DNA from: an uncultured cyanobacterium
GTDB lineage: Bacteria > Cyanobacteriota > Vampirovibrionia > Gastranaerophilales > Gastranaerophilaceae
DNA: 18,810 nt
Reading direction: 5' to 3'
Assembly (NCBI GenBank): GCA_947073895.1
Contig: CAMTNN010000009.1
Coordinates: forward strand, 1-18,810
Part shown: positions 1 to 8,525 of the stretch, one piece after another
Layout of the letters: every line of letters begins with the position of its first letter
How positions within the stretch are numbered: position 1 is the first letter of the stretch
Notes under the pieces: model-generated
Databases searched by the model: none
Told to the model about the DNA's origin: nothing
The model's input: only the letters and a program-made list of their open reading frames with translations
Program-made: the position numbers and the translations under genes

Positions 1-1
1 T

Positions 2-1957
2 CAGGCAGTTGAACCTATTTTAACTCAGGCAGAAGACGATTTTATTATGTCAAGTCTTTTGACCCTTCAAAAATCAGTTGTTAAAATCAGAGAAAAAGGG
101 GTTAATGACGAAGTTAAGTATGATGAATTAAGTATTCTTTTTGATGAAAACCAACGCAGAGGAGTTATTGATTATCTTTTAAAAACAAGTGATAGTGACT
201 TGAATACGATTTTTGATAAATCAAAAGTTACATTGTCTTCTGTTTTAAATACGGGAATTTCAGCTAAAGATTTTGAAAATAATAATGTATCTGCAGTTAT
301 CAGAAAAAGTATTCCTGCAACAACTTCAAGAGCTCAAGCTAATATGATTACTGCAATTTTGAACCAGGTAATTGTACCAAATCTTGTAGTGGATGAATTT
401 GCGACAGAGATTGCTAAGAAAAATGCTCAAAATGCTGTAAAACCTTATGAAGTTGTGTTTAAGAAAGGTCAAAAAATCGTATTTGACGGTGAGCCGGTTA
501 CTAAATTAAAAAGTGATGCTCTTAGAGCTGCCGGATATAATGTTTTAGAGGTTAATTTTGGCGGAATTTTTGGGATATTCCTGCTTGTTGCATTTTTTAC
601 TTTTGTATTTTTGCAATATGAAAGGAATTTTGAGAAAAAGTTTTATAACCCAAAATATATGCTCATAATGTCTTCATTTACATTGTTTACGGCTATTGTA
701 GCAGCAGTTCTTCCAACAGGTTTTTCACCTTATATAGTACCAATTCCTGCATATACAATTTTGCTTTCAATATTTACAACTCCTAGAAATGCATTCTTTG
801 CTTCAACCATTCTTTTAGCTTTGCTTTCAATTGGTATGCATTATAATATTGAAGTTGTTGTTGCATTTATGCTTTTGAATACTGTTGTAATGACAGCGGT
901 TTCAAAACTTAAATTTTCAAAACGTTCTGACTTATTAATAATAAGTTTAAAAATATCTTTAGCAGGTATATTGATTGTTGGTGGAATTTATTTCCTTGAA
1001 AAATATATGATGGATATTAATAATGATTTAATTTTCCATGATATGTTTTTTATTATGCTTAACTGTTTTGGTATAAGCGGAATTATTCTACTCGGAGTGC
1101 TTCCGATTATTGAAACGGCTTTTGGAGTTATGACTCCGTATGGTTTAGCGGAACTTGCTGATAGCAAACTTCTAAAACGCTTGCTTCAAGAAGCTCCGGG
1201 GACTTATAACCACAGTTTGATTGTTTCACAGCTTGTTGAAGCTGCAGCGGAAGCAATCGGTGCTGATCCTGTATTGGCCAGAGTTGGTACAATGTACCAC
1301 GATATCGGAAAATTATCGCGCCCGATGTTCTTTGTAGAAAACCAATCTTTCTATGGTATTGATAATCCGCACAAAACTTGTACTCCAAGATTCAGTAAAA
1401 TGCTTATTACAGCTCATCCTAAGGATGGTTTAGAGTTAGCAAAGGATGAAAAACTGCCTCAAGTTATTCATAACTTTATTATTCAGCACCATGGAACAAG
1501 TCTTGTAAGTTATTTCTATAATGAGGCACTTAAAGAAGAAGGCGAAGATAAGGTTAAGGAAGAACAATTTAGATATCCTGGACCTAAGCCTAATATGAAA
1601 GAAACTGCTATTCTTATGATTGCTGATGCTGTGGAATCAGCTGTAAGAGCTGCTAAGAATCCTTCTAACGAAGAAATTGATGCTATTATTAATAAAATTA
1701 TTAAAGAAAGACTTAACGACGGTCAGCTCGATGATTCTCCTCTTACGCTTAAGGATTTAAAAGTTATAGCAGAAACTCTTTCAAGAATGCTAAGAGGTAT
1801 GCATCATAAGAGAATCAAATATCATAATGATTTGGTTCAAGAATTTGATAAGAACAAACAGGAAAGTGGTTTAGAAACACTTCCTCCGCCGGCTTTGGAT
1901 GCGGATTTAGAGTCTAAGATTAAGGAATTAGAAAACAAGAAAAATGACAGCGTATAA
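2..1957 (+). CDS. 7TM-HD family cyclic-di-AMP phosphodiesterase (PgpH/YqfF-like), 5' end outside window
   Basis: This is the C-terminal part of a membrane phosphodiesterase of the 7TM-HD (PgpH/YqfF) family, which hydrolyses c-di-AMP to pApA at the cytoplasmic face. The first ATG is at 47, but the frame stays open to base 2 and reads like the family's external domain, so the true start lies left of the window. Numbering from the Met at 47: residues 1-165 are the external sensor domain. About 170-370 is a run of hydrophobic segments fitting the seven-helix bundle. The HD domain follows at about 385-590. Its metal-binding motifs are visible: GTYNHS, HD at 418-419 in YHDIGK, the IQHHGT stretch, and a later conserved Asp in MIADAVESA. 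The last 14 bases overlap ybeY, so the two are probably translationally coupled. Family assignment is secure; c-di-AMP as substrate is inferred from characterised relatives. Confidence 0.93.
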   Translation, partial: QAVEPILTQAEDDFIMSSLLTLQKSVVKIREKGVNDEVKYDELSILFDENQRRGVIDYLLKTSDSDLNTIFDKSKVTLSSVLNTGISAKDFENNNVSAVIRKSIPATTSRAQANMITAILNQVIVPNLVVDEFATEIAKKNAQNAVKPYEVVFKKGQKIVFDGEPVTKLKSDALRAAGYNVLEVNFGGIFGIFLLVAFFTFVFLQYERNFEKKFYNPKYMLIMSSFTLFTAIVAAVLPTGFSPYIVPIPAYTILLSIFTTPRNAFFASTILLALLSIGMHYNIEVVVAFMLLNTVVMTAVSKLKFSKRSDLLIISLKISLAGILIVGGIYFLEKYMMDINNDLIFHDMFFIMLNCFGISGIILLGVLPIIETAFGVMTPYGLAELADSKLLKRLLQEAPGTYNHSLIVSQLVEAAAEAIGADPVLARVGTMYHDIGKLSRPMFFVENQSFYGIDNPHKTCTPRFSKMLITAHPKDGLELAKDEKLPQVIHNFIIQHHGTSLVSYFYNEALKEEGEDKVKEEQFRYPGPKPNMKETAILMIADAVESAVRAAKNPSNEEIDAIINKIIKERLNDGQLDDSPLTLKDLKVIAETLSRMLRGMHHKRIKYHNDLVQEFDKNKQESGLETLPPPALDADLESKIKELENKKNDSV

Positions 1958-2453
1958 TATTTTCACGGAAAATATTTTTCCTGACTGGAATGTTGATGAA
2001 AAAGATGTTATAGATAAAACCCGACGAATGCTTGAGTATTATATTGCAAACCTCGGTGAACAAAGTTGTCTTTGGGGTAAAGAGTATGATTCGATTACTC
2101 TTGATATTGTGTTTACTGATTCAGAGAAAACTCACGAACTCAATCGTGATTATCGGGAAAAAGATTATCCTGCTGATATTATTACCTTTGCAATTTTTGC
2201 AGATGACGAGAATAGTTTTATTTTTGATGGTGATATTAATCTCGGTGAGATTGTTATTGCTTTAGATAAGGTAATTGACGGAGTTAATCGTGATATTAGT
2301 AATTCTGCTAATAAAGAACAGGAATTATTCTTTTTGATAAGCCACGGTTTAATGCATCTTTTGGGATTTGACCACCAGAGTGAAGAAGAGTACAATTTTG
2401 TTATAGAGGAACAAAGAAAAGCTCTGGGGAGTATAGAGTATGACAAAATTTAA
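1944..2453 (+). CDS. ybeY: Endoribonuclease YbeY (rRNA maturation factor)
   Basis: YbeY is a zinc-dependent single-strand endoribonuclease that acts in 16S rRNA 3' maturation and late 70S ribosome quality control. The 169-residue product is of usual length. It carries the family's H-x3-H-x5-H metal site as HGLMHLLGFDH, with His134, His138 and His144. The upstream conserved stretch LNRDYREKDYPADIITF is the counterpart of the usual LNxxYRxxDxxTDVLSF, and a GDINLGEIVIA segment follows. The ATG lies inside the last codons of the upstream HD gene (14-base overlap) with only a weak purine-rich tract before it, so translation probably depends on coupling. ybeY directly after a 7TM-HD gene and before dgkA is an arrangement known from Firmicutes and Cyanobacteria, which supports the call. 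Confidence 0.95.
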   Translation: MTAYNIFTENIFPDWNVDEKDVIDKTRRMLEYYIANLGEQSCLWGKEYDSITLDIVFTDSEKTHELNRDYREKDYPADIITFAIFADDENSFIFDGDINLGEIVIALDKVIDGVNRDISNSANKEQELFFLISHGLMHLLGFDHQSEEEYNFVIEEQRKALGSIEYDKI

Positions 2454-2805
2454 ATCACAGGGATTTGGAAATACTTTTAGGAATGCACGAAAAGGATTTA
2501 GATTAGTTTTAAAAAGCGAGATGAATATCAGAGTGCATATTGTGATTGCTTTTTTTGTTCTTATTCTAGGTTATATTTTGAATTTTTCAGCATTAGAGTT
2601 TTGTATGCTCTTGTTTGCAATTGCTCTTGTAATAGTGTCAGAAATGCTGAATACAGCAATAGAGTTTGCATTAGATTCAATTTACCACAACCGTTATTCT
2701 AAAATGGTCGGAATGGCAAAGGATATTTCAGCAGGTGCAGTGATGTTTGCGTCTGTAATTAGTGTTGTGGTTGGTTTTATTTTATTTGGAAGGCATTTAA
2801 TCTGA
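2440..2805 (+). CDS. dgkA: Diacylglycerol/undecaprenol kinase, DgkA family
   Basis: This is a small integral-membrane lipid kinase. In Gram-positive bacteria and cyanobacteria-like lineages this subfamily phosphorylates undecaprenol (lipid-carrier recycling) or diacylglycerol. The 121-residue length is typical. The family signature SEMLNTAIEFALDS is at about 67-80, with Glu68, Asn71 and Glu75 in the catalytic/metal-binding region, and KDISAGAVMF follows at 94-103. Three hydrophobic segments (about 33-50, 52-70 and 98-116) fit the three-helix fold, and an amphipathic N-terminus (residues 5-28) precedes them. It overlaps ybeY by 14 bases. The stop is only 23 bases from the convergent flhA stop, and I see no terminator hairpin between them. 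The undecaprenol versus diacylglycerol choice cannot be decided from sequence alone. Confidence 0.92.
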   Translation: MTKFKSQGFGNTFRNARKGFRLVLKSEMNIRVHIVIAFFVLILGYILNFSALEFCMLLFAIALVIVSEMLNTAIEFALDSIYHNRYSKMVGMAKDISAGAVMFASVISVVVGFILFGRHLI

Positions 2806-2828
2806 CCAGTGTGAACCCGCTTGTAGTA

Positions 2829-4916
2829 CTAGTACCCGCCGCTTTCTCCAATTGTATCAACTGCTTCTACTTTAATATCAGTAATTAATTCAGAATAAGA
2901 GATTACAACAATTGTTGGTATATGTCTTTCAAGTAATTGATATAAAGGCAGCCTGATTCTTGGTGAACAAAGGATTACAGGCTGTAAACCTATGCTTTGG
3001 TGAGCGCGCATTAATGTCATTGCTGTTGATTCAATAAGGTCTTGAACCTGCATAGGGTTAAGCAGGAACATTGTTCCCAATTCAGTTCTTTGACAGCTGT
3101 CATCAAGTGTTTTTTCCCATTCAGGTGATAAAGTAAGTGCATAAAGAACTTTGTCTCTGTCAACATTACTCAAACAAATTTGACGACCTAAAGCTGCGCG
3201 AAGACGTTCGGAAAGAATATCAGGCTCTTTAGAAAATCTTGCATAATCGCATAAACGTTCAAATACAAAGATAATATCTTTTATGGAAACTTTTTCGCGG
3301 ATTAAGTTTACAAAAATCTTTCTTAAATCTGATGTTGAGATGATTGCAGGAACTAAGTCATTAACAAGAGTAGGGTCTTGTGAACGTACAAGCTCCATAA
3401 GCTTAAGTACGTCAGTTTTTGTCATAACTTCATCTACGTGCTTACGTACGCATTCTTGTAAGTGAGTTACAAGAACATCTGTTGCATCAACCGCTGTAAC
3501 ATTTTTGGTTGCTTTAGCTTCTTCTTGAGATATCCAGTATGCTTGTGTTTGATAAGTTGGGTCAACACCGACAATTGCATCTTCAGGAATAGTCTTTTTA
3601 ACAGAATCCCACTGGTCAGCAATAACCATATATTTGCCCGGATAAACGTAGCCTGATGCAACAACGTTATTACGAATAGAAATAACATATTCGTTCGCTT
3701 CAAGAGCTGATGAGTCCATAATACGGATGTTTGGAAGGATGTAACCCAATTCATCTGTTACACGTTGACGAAGAGCAGCGATTTTGGCAAGCAATTGACC
3801 TTCCTGATCAGGGTCGGCAATAACAAGCAAGCCTGCGCCAACTTGTAAGCTTAATACGTCAACACCAAGTCTTTCGTACATTTTATTAGGGTTAACCAAG
3901 TCTTGCATATTCTGTCGAACGCTTTCCAATTGACCCAATTGTGATTGAACGTCTGCATTAACTAATACAGAGAAGCCTGCTACTGCAAGAACAATTGTAA
4001 AAATTAAGAATGGCAGGAATGGTAAACCTGTAATCGGACAGGTTACTGTAATCAAACCTAAGAACAATGCAGCAAAGAACAATGAATAAGGCTTTGCCAT
4101 AATCTGATTGGTTAAATCACCACCTAATGAAGTGTTTCCTGCAGAAGCACGTGTCATGACGATACCTGCTGCGATTGACATTAACAGAGATGGTAATTGT
4201 GAAGCAAGACCGTCACCGATTGTTAAAATCGTATATTTTGCAACCGCGTCAGCCGGAGGCATCTGGTTCATCAAACAACCGATACATAAACCGCCCACAA
4301 TGTTGATTATAACGATGATGATACCTGCCATAGTATCACCTTTTACAAACTTCATAGAACCGTCCATAGAACCGAATAAACTTGATTCTCTTTGGAGGTC
4401 TTCACGTTTTTTTACCGCTTCTTCCGGTGAAATTAATCCCGCGTTAAAGTCGGCGTCAATTGTCATTTGTTTACCGGGCATCGCGTCTAAGGCAAAACGT
4501 GCAGCAACTTCGGCAATACGTTCGGCACCCTTTGTGATAACCATAAACTGTACTACGGTAATAATTAGGAAGATTACACCACCTACGACCATGTTACCGC
4601 CGGTTACGAATGTTCCGAACGCGTGAACTACTTCTCCTGCGTCTCCTTTTGAAAGAATCAAACGGGTTGAGGCAATAGAAAGTACCAATCTGAACATTGT
4701 ACCAATCAAAATAATGGACGGGAATGCCGCCAATTCAAGCGGTTTTTGGACATATAAAGATATCATCAGTAAGACAATACCCAGTGTAATATTTAAGCTT
4801 ATTGAAAAATTGATAACCCAATTAGGCATCTCCATAATGAGGATTAAGACAAGTGTCATTACAAAGAGTGCCAGCGATATTTCAGGTACAAGGTTTTTTT
4901 GTTGTTCGTTTGCCAT
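2829..4916 (-). CDS. flhA: Flagellar-type export gate protein FlhA (FHIPEP family)
   Basis: FlhA forms the nonameric inner-membrane ring of the type III export gate; its cytoplasmic domain docks chaperone-substrate complexes. The 695-residue length is normal. Residues 14-130 and 195-320 hold the hydrophobic export-gate segments. The FHIPEP signature is at 140-162, starting RFALDAMPGKQMTIDAD. KGDTMAG (Asp194) probably carries the conserved Asp linked to proton coupling in Salmonella FlhA, and TIGDGLASQLPSLLMSIAAG follows at about 232-251. The cytoplasmic domain (about 340-690) contains the conserved YARFSKEPDILSERLRAALG stretch. The export-gate family is certain. Flagellar FlhA rather than injectisome SctV is inferred from fliE/fliF/fliH upstream. 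Translation starts 3 bases after the fliH stop, with a GGAAGGTG tract before the ATG, so it is the last gene of the operon. Confidence 0.94.
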   Translation of the reverse strand: MANEQQKNLVPEISLALFVMTLVLILIMEMPNWVINFSISLNITLGIVLLMISLYVQKPLELAAFPSIILIGTMFRLVLSIASTRLILSKGDAGEVVHAFGTFVTGGNMVVGGVIFLIITVVQFMVITKGAERIAEVAARFALDAMPGKQMTIDADFNAGLISPEEAVKKREDLQRESSLFGSMDGSMKFVKGDTMAGIIIVIINIVGGLCIGCLMNQMPPADAVAKYTILTIGDGLASQLPSLLMSIAAGIVMTRASAGNTSLGGDLTNQIMAKPYSLFFAALFLGLITVTCPITGLPFLPFLIFTIVLAVAGFSVLVNADVQSQLGQLESVRQNMQDLVNPNKMYERLGVDVLSLQVGAGLLVIADPDQEGQLLAKIAALRQRVTDELGYILPNIRIMDSSALEANEYVISIRNNVVASGYVYPGKYMVIADQWDSVKKTIPEDAIVGVDPTYQTQAYWISQEEAKATKNVTAVDATDVLVTHLQECVRKHVDEVMTKTDVLKLMELVRSQDPTLVNDLVPAIISTSDLRKIFVNLIREKVSIKDIIFVFERLCDYARFSKEPDILSERLRAALGRQICLSNVDRDKVLYALTLSPEWEKTLDDSCQRTELGTMFLLNPMQVQDLIESTAMTLMRAHQSIGLQPVILCSPRIRLPLYQLLERHIPTIVVISYSELITDIKVEAVDTIGESGGY

Positions 4917-4919
4917 TTA

Positions 4920-5720
4920 TTACCCCACACCTTCCAATGCTTTTTTAATGATTTCTAATTGAGTGTCAATAGAAGCATCTACAATACCGTTGTTTGTCTG
5001 GAAAACGCATCCGCCTTCTTCGATAGAAGGGTCAGCAACGATATTAATTTTAGAATCAATTCCGTATTCATAAGTAATATTAGGAATTGTATCTTTAATA
5101 AACTGAACAGCTTGCGGTTTAACTTTGATTGTAATTTTAGGCTCGTTTTTTGAAATGGTTTTTAATACATCAACAATACTGTTCATCAAAACTTGCGGGT
5201 CTTGCTCAACTTCTTTTTTGATGATTTTTTTTGCAATATCAACGCTTATTTCAAGAATATCAGGTGCAATATATTCAAAAACATCTTTTTGCGCTCCCAT
5301 AAATTGTGCAAGATTGTTTCTGAAAACTTCCATGTCTGCCGAAGCTTTTTCCAATCCCATTCTGTAACCTTCTTCAAATGCGGATTTTTTAATATTTTCG
5401 GATTCTTCCTGCGCGCGTGAAACAAGATTTCTGTCATCAATTCTTCGGTAACCGCGTCTGCGAGAACCTCTTCTGCGTTCTTGTCTTTGAGTAAAATCAA
5501 TATTTTCTATATCAAAAAGATCAACTTCAGGTTCTTTAGGTGGTTCGGGTTGAGTATTTTCAGGAGGAAGTTCTTCTTGTACCTGTACTTCTGCAGTAGT
5601 TTCAACTGTTTCAGAATTTTCAGCAGCAAGAATTGAACTGTCTTCGATAACAGTTTCTTCTACACTCTTTTTCTTTTCAACTACCCCTGCCCCTTTGAGG
5701 TTTTTCTTTTTTATAATCAT
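4920..5720 (-). CDS. fliH: Flagellar assembly protein FliH
   Basis: FliH regulates the export ATPase FliI and tethers it to the basal body. The C-terminal half is typical: FEEGYRMGLEKA at 115-126, a helical region around 150-175 with LEISVDIAKKIIKKEV, and the diagnostic end D230-PSIEEGGCVFQT followed by GIVDASIDTQLEII (245-258). The N-terminal third is low-complexity: acidic up to about 55, proline-rich at 51-65, then a dense arginine cluster at 79-97 (RQERRRGSRRRGYRR). The start at 5720 has no well-spaced Shine-Dalgarno; GAGGAAAG lies within the end of the upstream gene, so coupling is likely. In most genomes fliH is followed by fliI and fliJ; here flhA follows directly. The assignment is strong from the C-terminal motifs. 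Confidence 0.9.
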   Translation of the reverse strand: MIIKKKNLKGAGVVEKKKSVEETVIEDSSILAAENSETVETTAEVQVQEELPPENTQPEPPKEPEVDLFDIENIDFTQRQERRRGSRRRGYRRIDDRNLVSRAQEESENIKKSAFEEGYRMGLEKASADMEVFRNNLAQFMGAQKDVFEYIAPDILEISVDIAKKIIKKEVEQDPQVLMNSIVDVLKTISKNEPKITIKVKPQAVQFIKDTIPNITYEYGIDSKINIVADPSIEEGGCVFQTNNGIVDASIDTQLEIIKKALEGVG

Positions 5721-5728
5721 ATTTTATA

Positions 5729-6781
5729 TTATACGCTTTCCTCAATGTATTCTGCAACTATTCCTGCTACTCTTAGAGGAAGATTTCCGAACTCTCCGTC
5801 ATAAGCCTGTGAAATAAATCGTTTTACAAGTGGACGTTCGTTCTTGAGTACCTTTTCGATTTTTTCTCTTGGATTTGTTTTATATAAATGTAATAAGTCT
5901 GCAAGTACATTTTCTTGTGTAAGTTTTTTCTTGATAGGAAGTGATTTTTTCATGTCACTTAAGCATTCTGCAACCAAATCACCGTCAAGATGTGACTCTA
6001 AGTCTGCCATGTTCATATATTGAGATATGACAAGCGAATCATTTGAATCAAATTTGTTCAAAATTGTTGTAACTTTGTCTTGAGAAAGCACTTTGAGTAA
6101 TAAAGCAAGTGACATAAGTTTCATCTGCTTATGACTGATACCTTGCGGCATAGTTGCAAGTGCAGCGGCACGTTCTTTTTCTGCTTTTTCTTGTGCTTTT
6201 TTCTCTTCACGGGTTTTTTGAGCTTTTTCTGCGTTGCGGGTTGATTCTTCAATCATTTCCTGCTGGCGTCTTTGTTGCTCTGCTTGGGCTTGTTGCGCCA
6301 TTGCGTCGATGTTTGACTGGCTTTCTGCTCGGTTTTTAATATCTTCGTTAATAACTCCTTTTTGTTCAAGTTCTTCAATAGCTTGTTTGTAAACTTTTAA
6401 AACATGGTGTTCAACAGCTTGAAGTAACTGTTCCTGAGGGATTTTACGAATCATTGCCTGTTTCGCAACTTCAAAGATAGTAAATGCGATTTTTTGCATA
6501 ATACTATCCCAGTATTGCGGAAGAATTCCTGAATGTACCAAGTCTACAGATTTGTGGAATGACCATTCAGCAATAACCTGAGTAATAAATACTGCTTGCT
6601 CTGGTGTAAGTTCAAGGGAAGTGTCGTTATAAAGCGCTTCACCGGCAAGAAGGGTAAAGTTTCCTAATGTTTTAACAATATATTCTTTTTCAAAATCTTG
6701 CAAATCTTGAGGAACAAGCTCTTTTGCTTGTTCAGCCATTGATGCTGCAAAACCTTTATAATCAAATCCTTCGATTGGCAT
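5729..6781 (-). CDS. Divergent FliG-like protein at the fliG position of the operon
   Basis: By position (between fliF and fliH) this should be FliG, the rotor protein that sits on the FliF ring. The 350-residue length is close to FliG (about 330-345). The sequence is atypical. Residues 1-150 are mostly helical without an obvious FliG N-domain motif. Residues about 150-207 form a highly charged Gln/Glu/Lys/Ala coiled coil. Residues 218-280 (MSLALLLKVLSQDKVTTIL onward) resemble the helical repeat of the FliG N/middle domains. The rest (about 288-350) is helical, but I find neither the MFVF-type motif nor the charged F-x-F-x-D-L torque helix of canonical FliG. It starts 34 bases after fliF, with GGGGTAGGGG upstream of the ATG. 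It could be a remodelled FliG or a lineage-specific FliF-ring cap. Membership of the operon is certain; FliG homology is only suggested. Confidence 0.55.
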   Translation of the reverse strand: MPIEGFDYKGFAASMAEQAKELVPQDLQDFEKEYIVKTLGNFTLLAGEALYNDTSLELTPEQAVFITQVIAEWSFHKSVDLVHSGILPQYWDSIMQKIAFTIFEVAKQAMIRKIPQEQLLQAVEHHVLKVYKQAIEELEQKGVINEDIKNRAESQSNIDAMAQQAQAEQQRRQQEMIEESTRNAEKAQKTREEKKAQEKAEKERAAALATMPQGISHKQMKLMSLALLLKVLSQDKVTTILNKFDSNDSLVISQYMNMADLESHLDGDLVAECLSDMKKSLPIKKKLTQENVLADLLHLYKTNPREKIEKVLKNERPLVKRFISQAYDGEFGNLPLRVAGIVAEYIEESV

Positions 6782-6815
6782 TTTTTATTTTCCCCTACCC
6801 CGTTTGAATCTTAGT

Positions 6816-8477
6816 TTATTGTTCAATCCAGCTTCTGATTCTTTCACCGGCTTCTGACTCATCAACGCCTTCAAATTCGCGTTTAAGTTCTCTTAAGGCA
6901 TCTCTGATATCTGCTCCTGATGTTTTAATAGCAGGTCTGTTTTGTTGTTCTAATAAGCCTTGTTGTAGCTGTGATTGTTTTTCGATTAAGCTTGCTGCAT
7001 TGAGGCTCAAATCTTTAATTTGCTGTTCTTGAGCTGCATTTTGTTCTCTTAATCTAATCATCTCTTCTTCTTGAGCGGCTTTAGCAGCTGCAATTTTTTG
7101 TGAAAGAGCTTTGTGTCCAAAGAATAATCCGCCGGCAAGAAGTACAATTGCTAACCACCAAGGGTTTCCGTGTTCAGCTTTAATAGGAGCTTTAACATTC
7201 TTATCACCTGCCATGAATGGGTCAAGAGACTCAGCGAATGCTATTGTTACGTTATCAGCGCTTGCTTTCGGACTTGCTGCATTAGCTACAAGTTCTTTTA
7301 ATTCTTCAAGAGTTAATTCTACAGGAAGTGCGTCTTTTTCCAATGTTACAGCGATTGAAATTTCTTCTAAAACACCAGGTGACATATATTCATTAGTTTG
7401 AACTTTTGTTACACCGAATTGAGTTTCACGTGCTGTTCTTGAGTAGCTTCTGTTTTGAGAAGAGTCTGAACTTCCTGCTGGCAAACCGTTTGGAAGATAT
7501 ACGCTCACAGCATTAGTGTTTTTATTAACATCCTGAGTCTGGTCACCTAGACCTTCTGAGAATGTTTGTTCATTAACAGCTGTTTTTCTATTTGGATCGT
7601 ATTCGATTGTAAATCTTTCAACAGGAGCTTGTTTTAAGAATGTTGAAACAGTTGCAACATATTTGCCTGAACCGATTAATCTGTTTAATTGTGCAGAAAC
7701 TTTTTCCTGCATATATTTATCGTTTTCACGAAGTCTGTCAAGCATTTCGGATTGAGCGTTAACTAAGCTGTTATAAACATGTCCGTTTGTGTCTGTAATT
7801 GAAATGTTTTCTGAAGTTAAACCTGAAACACTACCTAAAAGAAGGTTTGAAACCGCTTTAATCTTACCCATATCAAGTACCTGACCAACAGCCACAGTTA
7901 ATTGAACGGTTGCTGTTACAGGTTTTTGCATTGATGAAAACATTGTTTGTTCAGGAATTGAAATAAATACGGATGCGTTTTCAATTCCGTCAATTCGTTT
8001 AATTAAACGAGCTAATTCGCCGTTCATAGCACGAACAAGACGAATTCTTTTATCTTCTTTAGTTGAAGTGAAATCGCCTTTATCAAAAACTTCTAAGCCG
8101 ACATTCTGGTCGTATAATCCGCTTTCAACGATAATCATAAGTGCCATATCGCGTTTATCAACGGTACATTTACCTTTAGTTGCTGTACAATTAGCTGCTT
8201 TTAATTTCAAAACTGATTTTGTACCGTCTACGGCACGTGAAACTACAATTCCGTGTTTAGCGAGAAGAGCTTGGATTTCGAGAGCTTTACCCAAATTATC
8301 AGTTGTAAGCAAGTCAACATCTTCTTTTAAAGGTTCGTTTACTTCTACTTGTTTAGTATCTGAACCGCCTTTAGAGCCTGAAACAGCCAAAATAATGCCA
8401 AGAGCCAGTATAATAACAATACCGCCGGCTATTATTGCTAAAACCATTTTATTTTGTAATAAGCTCTTTAAGTCCAT
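6816..8477 (-). CDS. fliF: Flagellar MS-ring protein FliF
   Basis: FliF builds the inner-membrane MS ring that houses the export gate. The 553-residue length is usual. One transmembrane helix is at about 11-33 and a second at 439-456. The ring-building YscJ/FliF domains lie between, with clear family motifs: RAMNGELARLIKRIDGIENA at 149-168, VFISIPEQ at 170-177, and the third domain around 185-240 with ENISITDTNG. A low-complexity linker at about 305-350 is rich in Ser/Asn, as is common in FliF. After the second helix comes a long coiled coil (458-512). The extreme C-terminus ends AGERIRSWIEQ, matching the FliG-binding tail of canonical FliF. The SD GGGAAGGA directly precedes the ATG. The gene lies 48 bases after fliE. 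An inserted pair of cysteines (97 and 104) in the first periplasmic domain is unusual. Confidence 0.93.
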   Translation of the reverse strand: MDLKSLLQNKMVLAIIAGGIVIILALGIILAVSGSKGGSDTKQVEVNEPLKEDVDLLTTDNLGKALEIQALLAKHGIVVSRAVDGTKSVLKLKAANCTATKGKCTVDKRDMALMIIVESGLYDQNVGLEVFDKGDFTSTKEDKRIRLVRAMNGELARLIKRIDGIENASVFISIPEQTMFSSMQKPVTATVQLTVAVGQVLDMGKIKAVSNLLLGSVSGLTSENISITDTNGHVYNSLVNAQSEMLDRLRENDKYMQEKVSAQLNRLIGSGKYVATVSTFLKQAPVERFTIEYDPNRKTAVNEQTFSEGLGDQTQDVNKNTNAVSVYLPNGLPAGSSDSSQNRSYSRTARETQFGVTKVQTNEYMSPGVLEEISIAVTLEKDALPVELTLEELKELVANAASPKASADNVTIAFAESLDPFMAGDKNVKAPIKAEHGNPWWLAIVLLAGGLFFGHKALSQKIAAAKAAQEEEMIRLREQNAAQEQQIKDLSLNAASLIEKQSQLQQGLLEQQNRPAIKTSGADIRDALRELKREFEGVDESEAGERIRSWIEQ

Positions 8478-8525
8478 ATGTCCTTCCCTATATCATTATA
8501 CACATATAAAGGCATTATGAGAAGC

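Noticed and set aside
4108..4626. 172-residue open frame on the + strand
   Set aside because: It lies wholly antisense to the well-supported flhA gene; the long frame follows from hydrophobic codon content on the other strand, and the translation has no recognisable family.
8068..8520. 150-residue open frame on the + strand
   Set aside because: Antisense to fliF, which has clear motifs in this stretch. No ribosome site or family resemblance.
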